DNA of 51,762 nt from a virus. A program made the position numbers and the translations under genes. Shown here in pieces: positions 1 through 6,767 of the stretch (its first letter is position 1; each line of letters starts with the position of its first letter). The stretch is from IMG/VR virus record IMGVR_UViG_3300020213_000040, positions 1 to 51,762 of that record; one strand, 5' to 3'. Under the pieces are notes generated by a model. That model saw only the letters and a program-made list of their open reading frames with translations. It was not told the origin of the DNA and ran no database searches.

Positions 1-131
1 GATTGGTTTCGGCAAGAAGGCGAAGCTCAAGATGATTTATCACGGGCCGCGCTTCATGTACCTCGATATGTCGCAGGTGAAGCTGCCGAAACCAATCAGC
101 ATCGAGAGCGGCAAGATCATTCCGATGGATG
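1..131. repeat. Terminal overlap of a circular contig (left copy)
   Basis: Bases 6-131 are identical to 51637-51762, with an offset of 51,631 bp. The first five bases (gattg) do not match the corresponding 51632-51636 (agcgc) and probably reflect an assembly edge or strain variation. The repeat lies inside the DnaB gene, and the reading frame is unbroken only if the two copies are merged. It is therefore best read as circular closure and not as physical terminal repeats. Confidence 0.9.
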
Positions 132-184
132 AAGCCGCGCAGCGCCTCGACGATGCTGGGGCAGGTGAGGCGGCGAAATCTTGA
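1..184 (+). CDS. DnaB-like replicative helicase, C-terminal end (continues from 50355 across the circle join)
   Basis: This is the last part of the gene that begins at 50355. The frame reads ...FGKKAKLKMIYHGPRF..., matching the extreme C-terminal strands of DnaB-type helicases, then an acidic, Ala-rich tail ending in TGA at 182-184. From the start codon at 50355 to this stop in circular coordinates is exactly 487 codons. The TTG start of the next gene (181) overlaps the stop, so translation is probably coupled. The first five bases differ from the right-hand copy, so the residues they encode here should not be trusted. Confidence 0.85.
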   Translation, partial: IGFGKKAKLKMIYHGPRFMYLDMSQVKLPKPISIESGKIIPMDEAAQRLDDAGAGEAAKS

Positions 185-537
185 ACGCTGTCGATCAAGC
201 GCAGATTGCGCTCTGGGATTATGGCGAACCGGTTGATGTCGAGATGCGAAACCCTGTCATTCGTCGGCTCTTTCTGGAGACGAATCTCGCATATTTCAGA
301 GCGCACAGCCCGACGGCAAAGATGCTGATGAATCGCGCGCTGCGTGAATGGCGGCTGGTGATTCGCGTACCGGGTTTAGAGCCGATTCACCCTACTTTGT
401 TTGTGGATACACGGTGCAGCGCCATGCCCGAATGGGGTGATGTGCGGCTGCTGCAGCCGATGTGCGGCGAGGCTTTCTGGCCGTTGTCGCCGTTGATGAT
501 CGTGGTAATGAGCGGCATTCAGCCGATAGCGAATTAA
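181..537 (+). CDS. Hypothetical protein, 118 aa, translationally coupled to DnaB
   Basis: I do not recognise this protein. It starts at a TTG overlapping the DnaB stop codon, with a purine-rich GGTGAGG stretch upstream as a possible ribosome site. The N-terminal half is charged and the C-terminal third is hydrophobic (AFWPLSPLMIVVMSG), which could be a buried core or a single membrane segment. Its position behind DnaB in the early operon suggests expression with the lytic replication genes. No catalytic motif is evident. Confidence 0.65.
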   Translation: MNAVDQAQIALWDYGEPVDVEMRNPVIRRLFLETNLAYFRAHSPTAKMLMNRALREWRLVIRVPGLEPIHPTLFVDTRCSAMPEWGDVRLLQPMCGEAFWPLSPLMIVVMSGIQPIAN

Positions 538-551
538 GAAAGGGAATTGAA

Positions 552-962
552 ATGACAGCATTGGCCCGTTTGACCCCGAAACAGCAGGAATTACTGGAGA
601 TGTACCACGAGGGCTTGGAAATCGACACGATCCGGCACGGTGTTTATCGAGTGAACAACGCTTTGCTGTCACGGGGGCTGATTCAATACCTGCCAATTGA
701 AGGGCAGTGGGAGCTTACGGACGCGGGTAAAGCCATGTTCGAGGAACGCGATCTCACTGGAAACATCGTTGATATGTTTGCTCCTAAGCAGAAAGTGGAA
801 ATCCTGACATGGAACAACTGGGGCGGCAAGTACCGTGCTATTTGGGACGCAGGCAGAGTGGTTAAGACGAGCAGCAGTCGGGTTCTCGTGGCCATTGATG
901 GAAAGGGCTACTGGCGCGATCCGCGCATGATGCGTCCTGCGCCTGTCGTCGAGGGGGTTTAA
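552..962 (+). CDS. Small winged-helix-like protein, 136 aa
   Basis: The start at ATG 552 is chosen because AAAGGGA lies about 7 nt upstream; an in-frame upstream start at 462 would overlap the preceding gene widely. The first 70 residues look like a short winged helix: an initial helix (LTPKQQELLEMYHEG), a recognition-type helix (NNALLSRGLIQYL) and the segment ELTDAGKAMFEE, a common wing/helix ending in MarR/PadR-like folds. The C-terminal half is beta-rich and ends in a small YWRDPRMMRP motif. It may bind DNA; its target is unknown. Confidence 0.65.
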   Translation: MTALARLTPKQQELLEMYHEGLEIDTIRHGVYRVNNALLSRGLIQYLPIEGQWELTDAGKAMFEERDLTGNIVDMFAPKQKVEILTWNNWGGKYRAIWDAGRVVKTSSSRVLVAIDGKGYWRDPRMMRPAPVVEGV

Positions 963-968
963 GCGATC

Positions 969-1913
969 ATGGCAGTAGCCAATCCGCTTTTGAGTCGTGA
1001 ACTTAAATTCAATACCAAACAGGTTGTGATCGACTACGTTCTCGACATGATCACGACCTCCGAGCAGATGCGTGTTGTTGGCACTGAATCACTGAGCCGC
1101 AATCCGCACTGGCGCACTCTGGCTGAGGTCAGAGCATTCTACGAACGACATGACTATGTGCTGGTGGAAGAAACCGAGGTCGGTCTGATTTACGAAAAGC
1201 CTCTGTATGGCGAAGTTCCAAAGGGCCGGCGGAAGACGCGCTTCGATCACCTTCCGACGTGCATCGTCTGTGGCGGAGTTCGCTGGAAAAAGAGTGTCTA
1301 CTGCAAGACACACTATCGGGAAATGAAAGGTCAACCACAACAGCAACCTAAATCGGGTGAGTGGGTGAGCGTCGATCCGCCGCAGCTCGCGCCGGGCCCG
1401 ACGGATGAGGAAATTCTCGCTCCCGCTTTCTTGGCGCAGGTCGAATCAGTCACGCCAGACGAGAAGTCTAATAGAAAGCCCGGACGACTAGCTCGGACAG
1501 AGTGTCCTGAATGCGGCGGATTGGTCTTCAAGAGAGGGTTGTGCCAGAAGCACTACTCCGAAAAACGAGAAGAGGAATATCAAAGATATTCTGCTCCTCA
1601 AAGACAGTGTAAGTCTGAAGGCTGCACTGAATCGCGTATCAAGTGGGAACAGTTCTGCGCTCGGCACCTTGAAGAATTGCAGACCGGCAATGTGGGTACG
1701 AGTGTAGGGCGGCGTACCTCTATTCCGGTGAAAGCCGTTCGTCGTGTAAAGATGACCATCGAAGCTGCCGAAACCGATCAGTCGGCGCGCTTCTGCTCAT
1801 TCTGTCTGACTGGCAAGCCGTTGTCAGCTTTCGATACGAGCAAAGATACAAAGTGGGGCGTTCTGAATTTCATCTGCCGGAAGTGTGAAGCGAAGAAGCA
1901 GCGAGTGAAGTAA
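969..1913 (+). CDS. Multi-zinc-knuckle protein, 314 aa
   Basis: An AGGGGG ribosome site precedes ATG 969. The protein has a roughly 90-residue N-terminal domain and then four cysteine clusters: CIVCGG...YCKTHY, CPECGG...LCQKHY, CKSEGC...FCARHL and a C-terminal CSFC...ICRKCEAKK. The first three share the plan Cys-Cys then a x(G/Y)xCxxH(Y/L) ending, as in tandem zinc knuckles. The fourth has the look of a zinc ribbon at the edge of HNH-type proteins, but no HNH catalytic histidines are visible. It probably binds nucleic acid and its role is unknown. A 13-bp hairpin follows immediately. Confidence 0.7.
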   Translation: MAVANPLLSRELKFNTKQVVIDYVLDMITTSEQMRVVGTESLSRNPHWRTLAEVRAFYERHDYVLVEETEVGLIYEKPLYGEVPKGRRKTRFDHLPTCIVCGGVRWKKSVYCKTHYREMKGQPQQQPKSGEWVSVDPPQLAPGPTDEEILAPAFLAQVESVTPDEKSNRKPGRLARTECPECGGLVFKRGLCQKHYSEKREEEYQRYSAPQRQCKSEGCTESRIKWEQFCARHLEELQTGNVGTSVGRRTSIPVKAVRRVKMTIEAAETDQSARFCSFCLTGKPLSAFDTSKDTKWGVLNFICRKCEAKKQRVK

Positions 1914-1919
1914 CGAGAA

Positions 1920-1952
1920 GAGCCGTCGACGGCGCTACACCGTCGACGGCTC
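1920..1952 (+). terminator. Perfect 13-bp hairpin after the zinc-knuckle gene
   Basis: GAGCCGTCGACGG (1920-1932) pairs perfectly with CCGTCGACGGCTC (1940-1952) around a 7-nt loop. No T-tract follows, so it may be a weak terminator, an mRNA-stabilising end or a protein-binding site. Confidence 0.55.
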
Positions 1953-1989
1953 CAATAGACCCTCGTAGTCTACGGAAAGGATACCACGA

Positions 1990-2442
1990 ATGCCAACTTG
2001 GAAAGTCGTCACGGTTTACAACCCTCATGCGATGTATATCGCGTGGGGTGATAAGTGTTTTGAGACACGTGGTTGGGAGCCAGATTCCAACACACTTCGA
2101 CCCGGCGAGATTTTAATGATTCATGCTGGCACTCACCGGCTGACCAAAAGGGACAAAGCGTTTCACACCAATCCGGTGAGCGCGATCTTTACCGAAATAT
2201 GGAAACGTCAGGGGATCACCGACCTCGATACGCTGCCTTACGGCGCGATTGTCGCGGCTGCCATTTTCAAAGGCGCTCATCGGGTCGAGACCTTGAAAGA
2301 CAAGCTCTCGGTCAAAGAACGGGCGCTCGGTGATTACAGTCCGGGCAGGTTTGCGTGGGAACTGGAGGTTGTCAGAGTGGCAGCCAAGCCGATTGTTGCG
2401 GCTGGCAAACAGGGCATTTGGCGGTGGAGCGAGGGGCAATAG
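1990..2442 (+). CDS. ASCH-domain protein, 150 aa
   Basis: The start at ATG 1990 has GGAAAGGATA upstream. The sequence shows the ASCH/PUA-like signature: an N-terminal strand with YNPHAMYIAWGDKCFETRGW (the E-T-R-x-W ligand motif near residues 25-29), then LRPGEILMIHAG, YGAIVAAAIFKG and the closing FAWELEVVRV strand followed by GKQGIWRW. ASCH domains are small beta-barrels thought to bind RNA or modified nucleotides, and some are RNases or hydrolases. In phages they are common accessory genes. Which activity applies here cannot be told from the sequence. Confidence 0.8.
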   Translation: MPTWKVVTVYNPHAMYIAWGDKCFETRGWEPDSNTLRPGEILMIHAGTHRLTKRDKAFHTNPVSAIFTEIWKRQGITDLDTLPYGAIVAAAIFKGAHRVETLKDKLSVKERALGDYSPGRFAWELEVVRVAAKPIVAAGKQGIWRWSEGQ

Positions 2443-2473
2443 AAAAGAACTTATGGAAAGGCGGGGGGAGGTT

Positions 2474-2710
2474 ATGAGCGGGAGCGGGTATCGGATGGAG
2501 CGGCGGGTGATCGAACTGCAAATCGTGCATATTGTGCGCGGTTTGCAGCGGCGGATGGGGCGGGGCATTTTGCCTGTGGATGTGCAGCCGTGGCTGGTGG
2601 GGTACAGGGCAGAGCAGACGCTGCGGATGGATATGATGCGGCTCGTCGATGAGGGGTACTTGGAGCGCATCGGCGGGGATGGTTCGAGGCGGGGGTATCG
2701 GGTGGCGTGA
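2474..2710 (+). CDS. Small winged-helix protein, 78 aa
   Basis: The start at ATG 2474 is favoured by the strong GGGGGAGG site just upstream; an in-frame GTG/ATG further upstream would overlap the ASCH gene. The protein has helices (VIELQIVHIVRGLQRRM; AEQTLRMDMMRLVDEGYLERI) and a terminal RRGYRVA strand, which reads like a minimal winged helix. It is very Arg-rich, so DNA binding is likely. It lies directly before the left end of the first IS element. Confidence 0.6.
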   Translation: MSGSGYRMERRVIELQIVHIVRGLQRRMGRGILPVDVQPWLVGYRAEQTLRMDMMRLVDEGYLERIGGDGSRRGYRVA

Positions 2711-2750
2711 AGGTGGCTGATAGTCCCCATAGAAACATTCGGCGGGGACA

Positions 2751-2766
2751 CCCGTCTTTAGACGGG
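2751..2766 (+). repeat. Left-end subterminal hairpin of the first IS element
   Basis: CCCGTC TTTA GACGGG forms a perfect 6-bp hairpin flanked by CGGC...GCCG. Its loop and stem sequence is the same as in the right-end hairpin of the same element. This is the kind of structure recognised by Y1 transposases. Confidence 0.75.
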
Positions 2767-2804
2767 CGGGGAAGCCGAAGTCTCCTTTCTGATTAAACGA
2801 ACGG

Positions 2805-2833
2805 TTGCAAGAGATAATTGCGCGTGGTATAAT
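2805..2833 (+). promoter_or_regulatory. Sigma70-type promoter for tnpA
   Basis: TTGCAA (2805-2810), a 17-bp spacer and TATAAT (2828-2833) with an extended TGG just before it. The predicted transcription start (about 2840) is only a few bases before ATG 2843, so the tnpA message would be leaderless or nearly so. Confidence 0.7.
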
Positions 2834-2842
2834 TTGTTCACT

Positions 2843-3232
2843 ATGAGTGAACAAACGCGACACGCCCACTACAACATCAACTACCACCTTGTGTGGTGTC
2901 CGAAGTTTCGCCGCCCTGTTTTGGCTGGCGATGTTGGAAAACGTCTCACCGAACTCATTCCGCAGCAAGTGGAAAAGTTGGGCGGGCGTGTTTTGGAATT
3001 GGTCGTCCAACCGGATCACGTTCACCTGTTTGCGACGTTCCCGCCCACGATTGCGATTTCTCAAATCATGCACGGGTTGAAAGGTGCAACCGCTTTCCAA
3101 CTGCGGAAAGAGTTCCCGCATCTGAAAAGCCGTCTGCCTAGCTTGTGGACGCACTCGTACTATGTTGGCACTGCTGGTTATGTGTCGGCAGAAACAATTC
3201 GTCGTTACATTGACGACCAGAAGGGGCAGTAG
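2843..3232 (+). CDS. tnpA: IS200/IS605-family Y1 transposase TnpA, 129 aa
   Basis: This is a single-strand HUH transposase that excises and inserts the element by transient Tyr-DNA links. Visible motifs are HLVWCPKFRR in the first strand, the HUH metal site PDHVHLF (His59, His61) and the C-terminal helix SAETIRRYIDDQ, with Tyr122 as the expected nucleophile. The length is normal for the family. ATG 2843 is chosen because the upstream in-frame TTG (2834) lies immediately beside the -10 box. It is followed after 3 nt by tnpB. It could also mobilise the TnpB-only copy and the deleted copy elsewhere in this genome if the ends are compatible. Confidence 0.93.
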   Translation: MSEQTRHAHYNINYHLVWCPKFRRPVLAGDVGKRLTELIPQQVEKLGGRVLELVVQPDHVHLFATFPPTIAISQIMHGLKGATAFQLRKEFPHLKSRLPSLWTHSYYVGTAGYVSAETIRRYIDDQKGQ

Positions 3233-3235
3233 CCC

Positions 3236-4414
3236 GTGAACCTGACCTACGAATATCGCCTGTTTACGCGCAAGGACGAAGCGCAAGCTCTCAACAATCT
3301 GCTTGAACAGGGGCGTGATGTTTACAATTGGGCGTTGGCTCAATGTAAAACTAGTTACGAAACGTCGGGTAAGCACGAAACGGGCTTGGGCCAGTGGGCG
3401 TATTTCCGCGAATGGCGCAAACAACCCGGTATTCTGCTCAATGCCAGCAGCTTGCAACAGCTTCTGCGACGGTTGGACAAGTCCTACAGCGCGTTCTTTC
3501 GTCGCATCAAAGCAGGTGAAACACCGGGACACCCACGCTTCAAACCCGCACAGCGTTTCAACAGCGTCGAGTACACCTACGGTGATGGTTGCAAGTTCAC
3601 ACCCGTAGCGGGAAACAGCGCCACGCTGTATGTGCAGAACATTGGCCACATCAAAGTCAAAATGCACCGCATTCTGCCTGAGAACGCGGTGATTAAGCAT
3701 GTTCTCATCAAGCGCAAAAACCGGAAGTGGTTCGTGTACCTGATGCTTGAACTGCCCGATATTGTCTTTGTGTCCAACGGTCTGCCTGCTGTTGGTGGTG
3801 ACATGGGTCTGCTGCGCTTGCTCACGCTCTCTGATAATACGCTGATTGACAACCCGCGCTGGCTGCGACACACGTTGAGTGAACTTCGCACCGCCCAACG
3901 GCGGTTGAGTCGTCGCAAAAAGGGCAGTCACCGACGACGGAAAGTCGCATTTCAAGTTGCACTTCTGCATGAGCATGTGTCCAAACAGCGCAAAGACTTC
4001 TGGCACAAACTCACGTTCGGTTTGGTCAACACATACGGATTGGTCGCGCTTGAAGACCTTGAACTCAAGTTTATGCTGCTCAATCGCAAGCTCTCCCTCA
4101 GTGCTCACGACGCAGGGTTGGGTATCTTCCAAAGTCTGCTGCGCTACAAAGCTGTAAAAGCTGGTTGCGCGATAGACTTGGTAGACCCCGCTTATACGTC
4201 GCAGGTGTGCTCCGGCTGCGGTTGCTTGGTTGAGAAAGCCCTGTCTGAACGTGTGCATCGCTGTCCTAATCCTGACTGCCTGCTTGTTCTTGACCGGGAT
4301 GTCAATGCGGCCCGGAATATATTGTCTCTAGCATTAAAGTCGGCGGGGACACCGCCGTCAGGCGCTAAGGTAGCGGATCGCCGCAAGCCTAGCCTGAGAA
4401 GCTCCCGTCTTTAG
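3236..4414 (+). CDS. tnpB: TnpB RNA-guided nuclease, 392 aa (first IS element)
   Basis: TnpB proteins are RuvC-type nucleases guided by RNA from the right end of the element, and they are ancestors of Cas12. The RuvC triad appears complete: Asp189 in VGGDMG, Glu273 in LVALEDLEL and Asp355 in LDRDVNAARNI. A zinc finger is also present (CSGCG ~325-329 and CPNPDC ~343-348). The length is typical. It starts at GTG 3236 with AGGGG upstream, 3 nt after tnpA. Its stop codon (4412-4414) lies inside the right-end hairpin, as usual where the guide RNA overlaps the 3' end of tnpB. It is likely functional. Confidence 0.92.
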   Translation: MNLTYEYRLFTRKDEAQALNNLLEQGRDVYNWALAQCKTSYETSGKHETGLGQWAYFREWRKQPGILLNASSLQQLLRRLDKSYSAFFRRIKAGETPGHPRFKPAQRFNSVEYTYGDGCKFTPVAGNSATLYVQNIGHIKVKMHRILPENAVIKHVLIKRKNRKWFVYLMLELPDIVFVSNGLPAVGGDMGLLRLLTLSDNTLIDNPRWLRHTLSELRTAQRRLSRRKKGSHRRRKVAFQVALLHEHVSKQRKDFWHKLTFGLVNTYGLVALEDLELKFMLLNRKLSLSAHDAGLGIFQSLLRYKAVKAGCAIDLVDPAYTSQVCSGCGCLVEKALSERVHRCPNPDCLLVLDRDVNAARNILSLALKSAGTPPSGAKVADRRKPSLRSSRL

Positions 4415-4421
4415 ACGGGAG
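4402..4421 (+). ncRNA. Right-end hairpin, probable 3' part of the TnpB guide (omega) RNA
   Basis: CTCCCGTC-TTTA-GACGGGAG is a perfect 8-bp stem overlapping the tnpB stop codon. In this family the omega RNA runs through the right end and its guide is the flanking DNA immediately after the element (here from about 4430). The exact RNA ends cannot be read from the sequence. Confidence 0.45.
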
Positions 4422-4453
4422 AGTTGTCACACACGGACATTGAAAGGATTGAG

Positions 4454-4699
4454 ATGAAACAGAAAATCACTATCCACAAACTGAAGCTCGAAATTGAAGT
4501 CGAGTTACCACTTACTGAGGAGTTGCGCGACAAGATTTATGCGCTGCTCAATGCCAACCCACGCAAGCCCATCCGTGAGCGATTGAAGGCATTGCGGGCG
4601 CGCTTGGTTTCAGCATACCCCGAACTCGCAGATGGGGCAGAGGCAGAACTGGCGGCGATCCAGCGCGCTTGGTTTCAGGACACGCCGAAAGTGAAATAA
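4454..4699 (+). CDS. Hypothetical protein, 81 aa
   Basis: ATG 4454 is used because GAAAGGA lies 8 nt upstream. I do not recognise the family. Residues 1-25 form alternating strands rich in Lys/Glu (ITIHKLKLEIEVELPLTEEL), and the rest is helical. It starts about 25 nt beyond the right end of the first IS element, so the element inserted between this gene and the one at 2474 without breaking either. Confidence 0.6.
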   Translation: MKQKITIHKLKLEIEVELPLTEELRDKIYALLNANPRKPIRERLKALRARLVSAYPELADGAEAELAAIQRAWFQDTPKVK

Positions 4700-4842
4700 A
4701 CGCGGTTATCAGCCATCAGAACGGGCTAAATTTGAACTCAATGTCCGTTTTCCCGGAAAGTTACGCGAGAAACGAATATCCGATAAGCAATTCGAGGTGT
4801 GAAATGGGAAGTCATCAGGGCAGGTTATGGGGACGGTGAACC

Positions 4843-5193
4843 GTGACTGAGAAACCCAAGATCGTCGTGCTGTGCGGTTCAACGCGCTTTTCCGAGGCGT
4901 TCCGTGAAGCCAATCTCCGCGAAACACTGGCCGGCAACATTGTCCTCTCGATAGGCTGCGACATGCGTTCCGATGCTGATCTATTCGCGGCGATGACCGA
5001 TGAGGAGCGCGCAGGCGTAAAAGCACGATTGGACGAGCTGCACCTGCGTAAGATCGATCTCGCGTCAGAAGTATTGGTACTGAATGTCGGTGGCTATGTC
5101 GGTGAATCGACCCAGCGCGAGATTTCCTACGCGCTGGAGCATGACAAACCGCTGCGTTGGTTGGAGGATAGCGACATGATCGCAGTGGCATGA
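4843..5193 (+). CDS. Nucleoside 2-deoxyribosyltransferase-like protein, 116 aa
   Basis: The N-terminus KIVVLCGSTRFSEAF is the typical nucleotide-binding strand-loop of short phage proteins related to nucleoside 2-deoxyribosyltransferases and DUF4406. It is followed by the helix LDELHLRKIDLASEVLVLNVGGYVGESTQREISYA, where VLNVGGYVGESTQREI is the strongly conserved second half. Such proteins exchange or cleave N-glycosidic bonds of (deoxy)nucleosides, or have lost that activity. Start GTG 4843. The stop overlaps the next start (ATGA at 5190). Confidence 0.75.
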   Translation: MTEKPKIVVLCGSTRFSEAFREANLRETLAGNIVLSIGCDMRSDADLFAAMTDEERAGVKARLDELHLRKIDLASEVLVLNVGGYVGESTQREISYALEHDKPLRWLEDSDMIAVA

Positions 5194-5396
5194 AGATCAA
5201 ACGGTTCTGGCTGCCAACGAATGGCACGTTGCCGCTGCATGTGCTGAAAGATGTTGCGCGGGTCAACTGCATGTGGATTTCCATCAATGAAGATGGTTGT
5301 CGTCGCTACTTCCTGCGTCTGAGCGATAAGGGGCGTTGGACGTATGTCTCAACGTGTCCCATTGACGCGGATAAGTTCTTTCTGCGATGGGTTTAG
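5190..5396 (+). CDS. Hypothetical protein, 68 aa
   Basis: It begins at the ATGA overlap with the preceding gene and is probably translated by re-initiation. It is Trp- and Arg-rich with no signal peptide or membrane segment. I do not recognise the family. The downstream 45 bases hold a seven-codon ORF (ATG 5401) and a strong ribosome site that now leads into the second IS element. Confidence 0.55.
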   Translation: MKIKRFWLPTNGTLPLHVLKDVARVNCMWISINEDGCRRYFLRLSDKGRWTYVSTCPIDADKFFLRWV

Positions 5397-5422
5397 AGCA
5401 ATGTACGTCGTAAAAGTTAATT

Positions 5423-5449
5423 AGAGGAGACAAATCCCATAATGTCATT
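5423..5449 (+). promoter_or_regulatory. Orphan ribosome site and start codon cut by the second IS element
   Basis: AGAGGAGA (5423-5430) is followed by ATG at 5442-5444 and then the IS left junction (TCATT-CGGCGGGG). The frame runs into the element and stops within its left hairpin. This suggests the element inserted just after the start codon of a former gene, although no clear remainder is found after its right end. Confidence 0.4.
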
Positions 5450-5528
5450 CGGCGGGGACACCCGGTTTTAACCGGGTGGGGAAGCCGAAACTATCCTTTC
5501 TACTCTGGCGTAATTCGCCAATACTTGG

Positions 5529-5534
5529 TACAAT
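5529..5534 (+). promoter_or_regulatory. -10 box for the second tnpB
   Basis: TACAAT with TTGG before it lies 6 nt upstream of ATG 5541, the same spacing as the tnpA promoter in the first element. The -35 region is poor. Transcription would begin at or beside the start codon, so the message is probably leaderless. Confidence 0.4.
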
Positions 5535-5540
5535 GTGCTT

Positions 5541-6665
5541 ATGAAACTGATTGCTCAACTCAAGTTGCAACCGACGCCCGAACAACACGCCTTGCTTAAG
5601 CAAACGCTTGAGACTGCCAATGCCGCCTGTAACTTCGTGAGCGACATCGCCTGGGAACAACAGGTATTTGGGCAGTTCGCGTTGCATGGGTTGTGCTACA
5701 AAGACGTTCGTCAGCGCTTTGGCTTGGGCGCGGATGTAGTTGTGCGTGTGTTCGCCAAAGTTGCCGACGCCTACAAGTTGGACAATAAAACGAAGCGCGG
5801 ATTTAAGGTTCTTGCCGCCTTCCCGTTCAACGAACGCTTGGTGTCCTACAAACTCACTCCTCAAATCGTCAGTATTTGGACGATGGGTGGACGACAGAAA
5901 ATGCCGTTTGTGTGCGGTGAACAGCAACTTGCGCTCTTGCAGGGGCTTCGTGGCGAATGCGATTTGGTTTATCGCAATGGCGAGTTCTACCTGTTCCAAA
6001 CCTGCGATGTTGAAGAAGCGCCAGAAATCGAAGCCGATGAATTTCTGGGTATCGACGTAGGTATCGCCAACATCGCGGTAGATAGTGACGAGACATTTCA
6101 TCAGGGCAAGGGCGTCAAGAATGTTCGTCACCGTCACCGCAGTCTGCGTGAAAAGCTGCAACGCAAGCAGACCGATAGCGCCCGCCGCAAGCTGAAGCGC
6201 TTGTCGGGTAAGGAACGGCGCTATGCAACCAATGTCAACCACGTTATCTCGAAGCAAATCGTGAAAACCGCTCAAGACACCGGACGCGGTATCTCCCTTG
6301 AAAATCTCAAGGGTATCCGCAAACGGGTAACGGCTCGGAAGCGCCAGCGCACGGTTCTGCATAGTTGGGCCTTCAATCAATTGCAAGGCTTTATCAAGTA
6401 CAAGGGCAAACGTGCTGGTGTGCCTGTGGTCTTTGTTGACCCGCGCAACACCAGTCGTACCTGTCCTGATTGTGGTTATGTTGATAAAGCCAATCGCAAG
6501 ACCCAAGATAAGTTCCTCTGTATTCGGTGTGGAAAAGCTGGACACGCTGATTACTTCGCTGCGATTGAAATTGGTCGCAGGGCTTTTGTCAGTAAGCCAA
6601 ACGTAGGCACGAGCGCAGAACATCGCGCTCCCGACTTACAAGCTCCCGGATTGATCCGGGAGTAA
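5541..6665 (+). CDS. tnpB: TnpB RNA-guided nuclease, 374 aa (TnpB-only element)
   Basis: RuvC residues are present: Asp172 in FLGIDVGIANIAV, Glu254 in GISLENLKGI and Asp337 in GHADYFAAIEIG. The last motif departs from the usual HADxNAAxNI (Phe in place of Asn). Zinc-finger pairs are CPDC (308-311) and CIRC (327-330). An Arg/Lys-rich segment (~195-230) is typical for RNA binding. It is only distantly similar to the first TnpB, so the two were acquired separately and did not arise by local duplication. ATG 5541 is preferred over GTG 5535 because of its distance from the -10 box. The stop lies just after the right-end hairpin. Confidence 0.88.
   Translation: MKLIAQLKLQPTPEQHALLKQTLETANAACNFVSDIAWEQQVFGQFALHGLCYKDVRQRFGLGADVVVRVFAKVADAYKLDNKTKRGFKVLAAFPFNERLVSYKLTPQIVSIWTMGGRQKMPFVCGEQQLALLQGLRGECDLVYRNGEFYLFQTCDVEEAPEIEADEFLGIDVGIANIAVDSDETFHQGKGVKNVRHRHRSLREKLQRKQTDSARRKLKRLSGKERRYATNVNHVISKQIVKTAQDTGRGISLENLKGIRKRVTARKRQRTVLHSWAFNQLQGFIKYKGKRAGVPVVFVDPRNTSRTCPDCGYVDKANRKTQDKFLCIRCGKAGHADYFAAIEIGRRAFVSKPNVGTSAEHRAPDLQAPGLIRE
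6643..6662 (+). ncRNA. Right-end hairpin, probable omega-RNA 3' part of the second element
   Basis: CTCCCGGAT-TG-ATCCGGGAG is a perfect 9-bp stem directly before the tnpB stop codon (6663-6665). By analogy with other TnpB loci the guide would be encoded by the flank starting near 6672. Confidence 0.4.
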
Positions 6666-6767
6666 CTGACTTCCAACTAACTATTGGAGCGGTGAAAAAG
6701 CCCGTTTGAGAGTTCAGTCCTTTATTGCCTTCTGCCGTGCAGGGCGTTTTAAGATTCGATAGTGCTG

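Larger units (their letters stand above)
2740..4429 (+). mobile_element. IS200/IS605-family element with TnpA and TnpB
   Basis: The element carries a Y1-transposase gene and a TnpB gene in tandem between two subterminal hairpins: left CCCGTC-TTTA-GACGGG (2751-2766) and right CTCCCGTC-TTTA-GACGGGAG (4402-4421). The outer left border is placed at C2740 after CATT, because the second element (5450) has the same CATT-CGGCGGGG junction. The right border is approximate. There are no inverted repeats or target duplication, as expected for single-strand peel-and-paste elements. Both genes look intact. Confidence 0.85.
5450..6671 (+). mobile_element. TnpB-only IS200/IS605-type element
   Basis: This element has the same architecture as the one at 2740 (CATT-CGGCGGGGACACCCG left junction, subterminal hairpin at each end) but has no TnpA. 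The left hairpin is CACCCGGTT-TT-AACCGGGTG (5459-5478) and the right one CTCCCGGAT-TG-ATCCGGGAG (6643-6662). Stem bases differ from the first element yet stay paired and similar between its own two ends. It probably depends on a TnpA supplied in trans. The right border is approximate. Confidence 0.8.

Noticed and set aside
1-131. Physical direct terminal repeats of the virion DNA
   Set aside because: The repeat cuts through dnaB and would leave no intact copy on linear DNA. Circular assembly overlap is simpler.
2372-4258. Long open frame (628 codons) antisense to the first IS element
   Set aside because: It is the opposite strand of well-supported tnpA and tnpB genes and spans several genes; composition explains it.
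5445-6623. 392-codon open frame antisense to the second tnpB
   Set aside because: Antisense shadow of a gene with complete RuvC motifs; no independent start signals.
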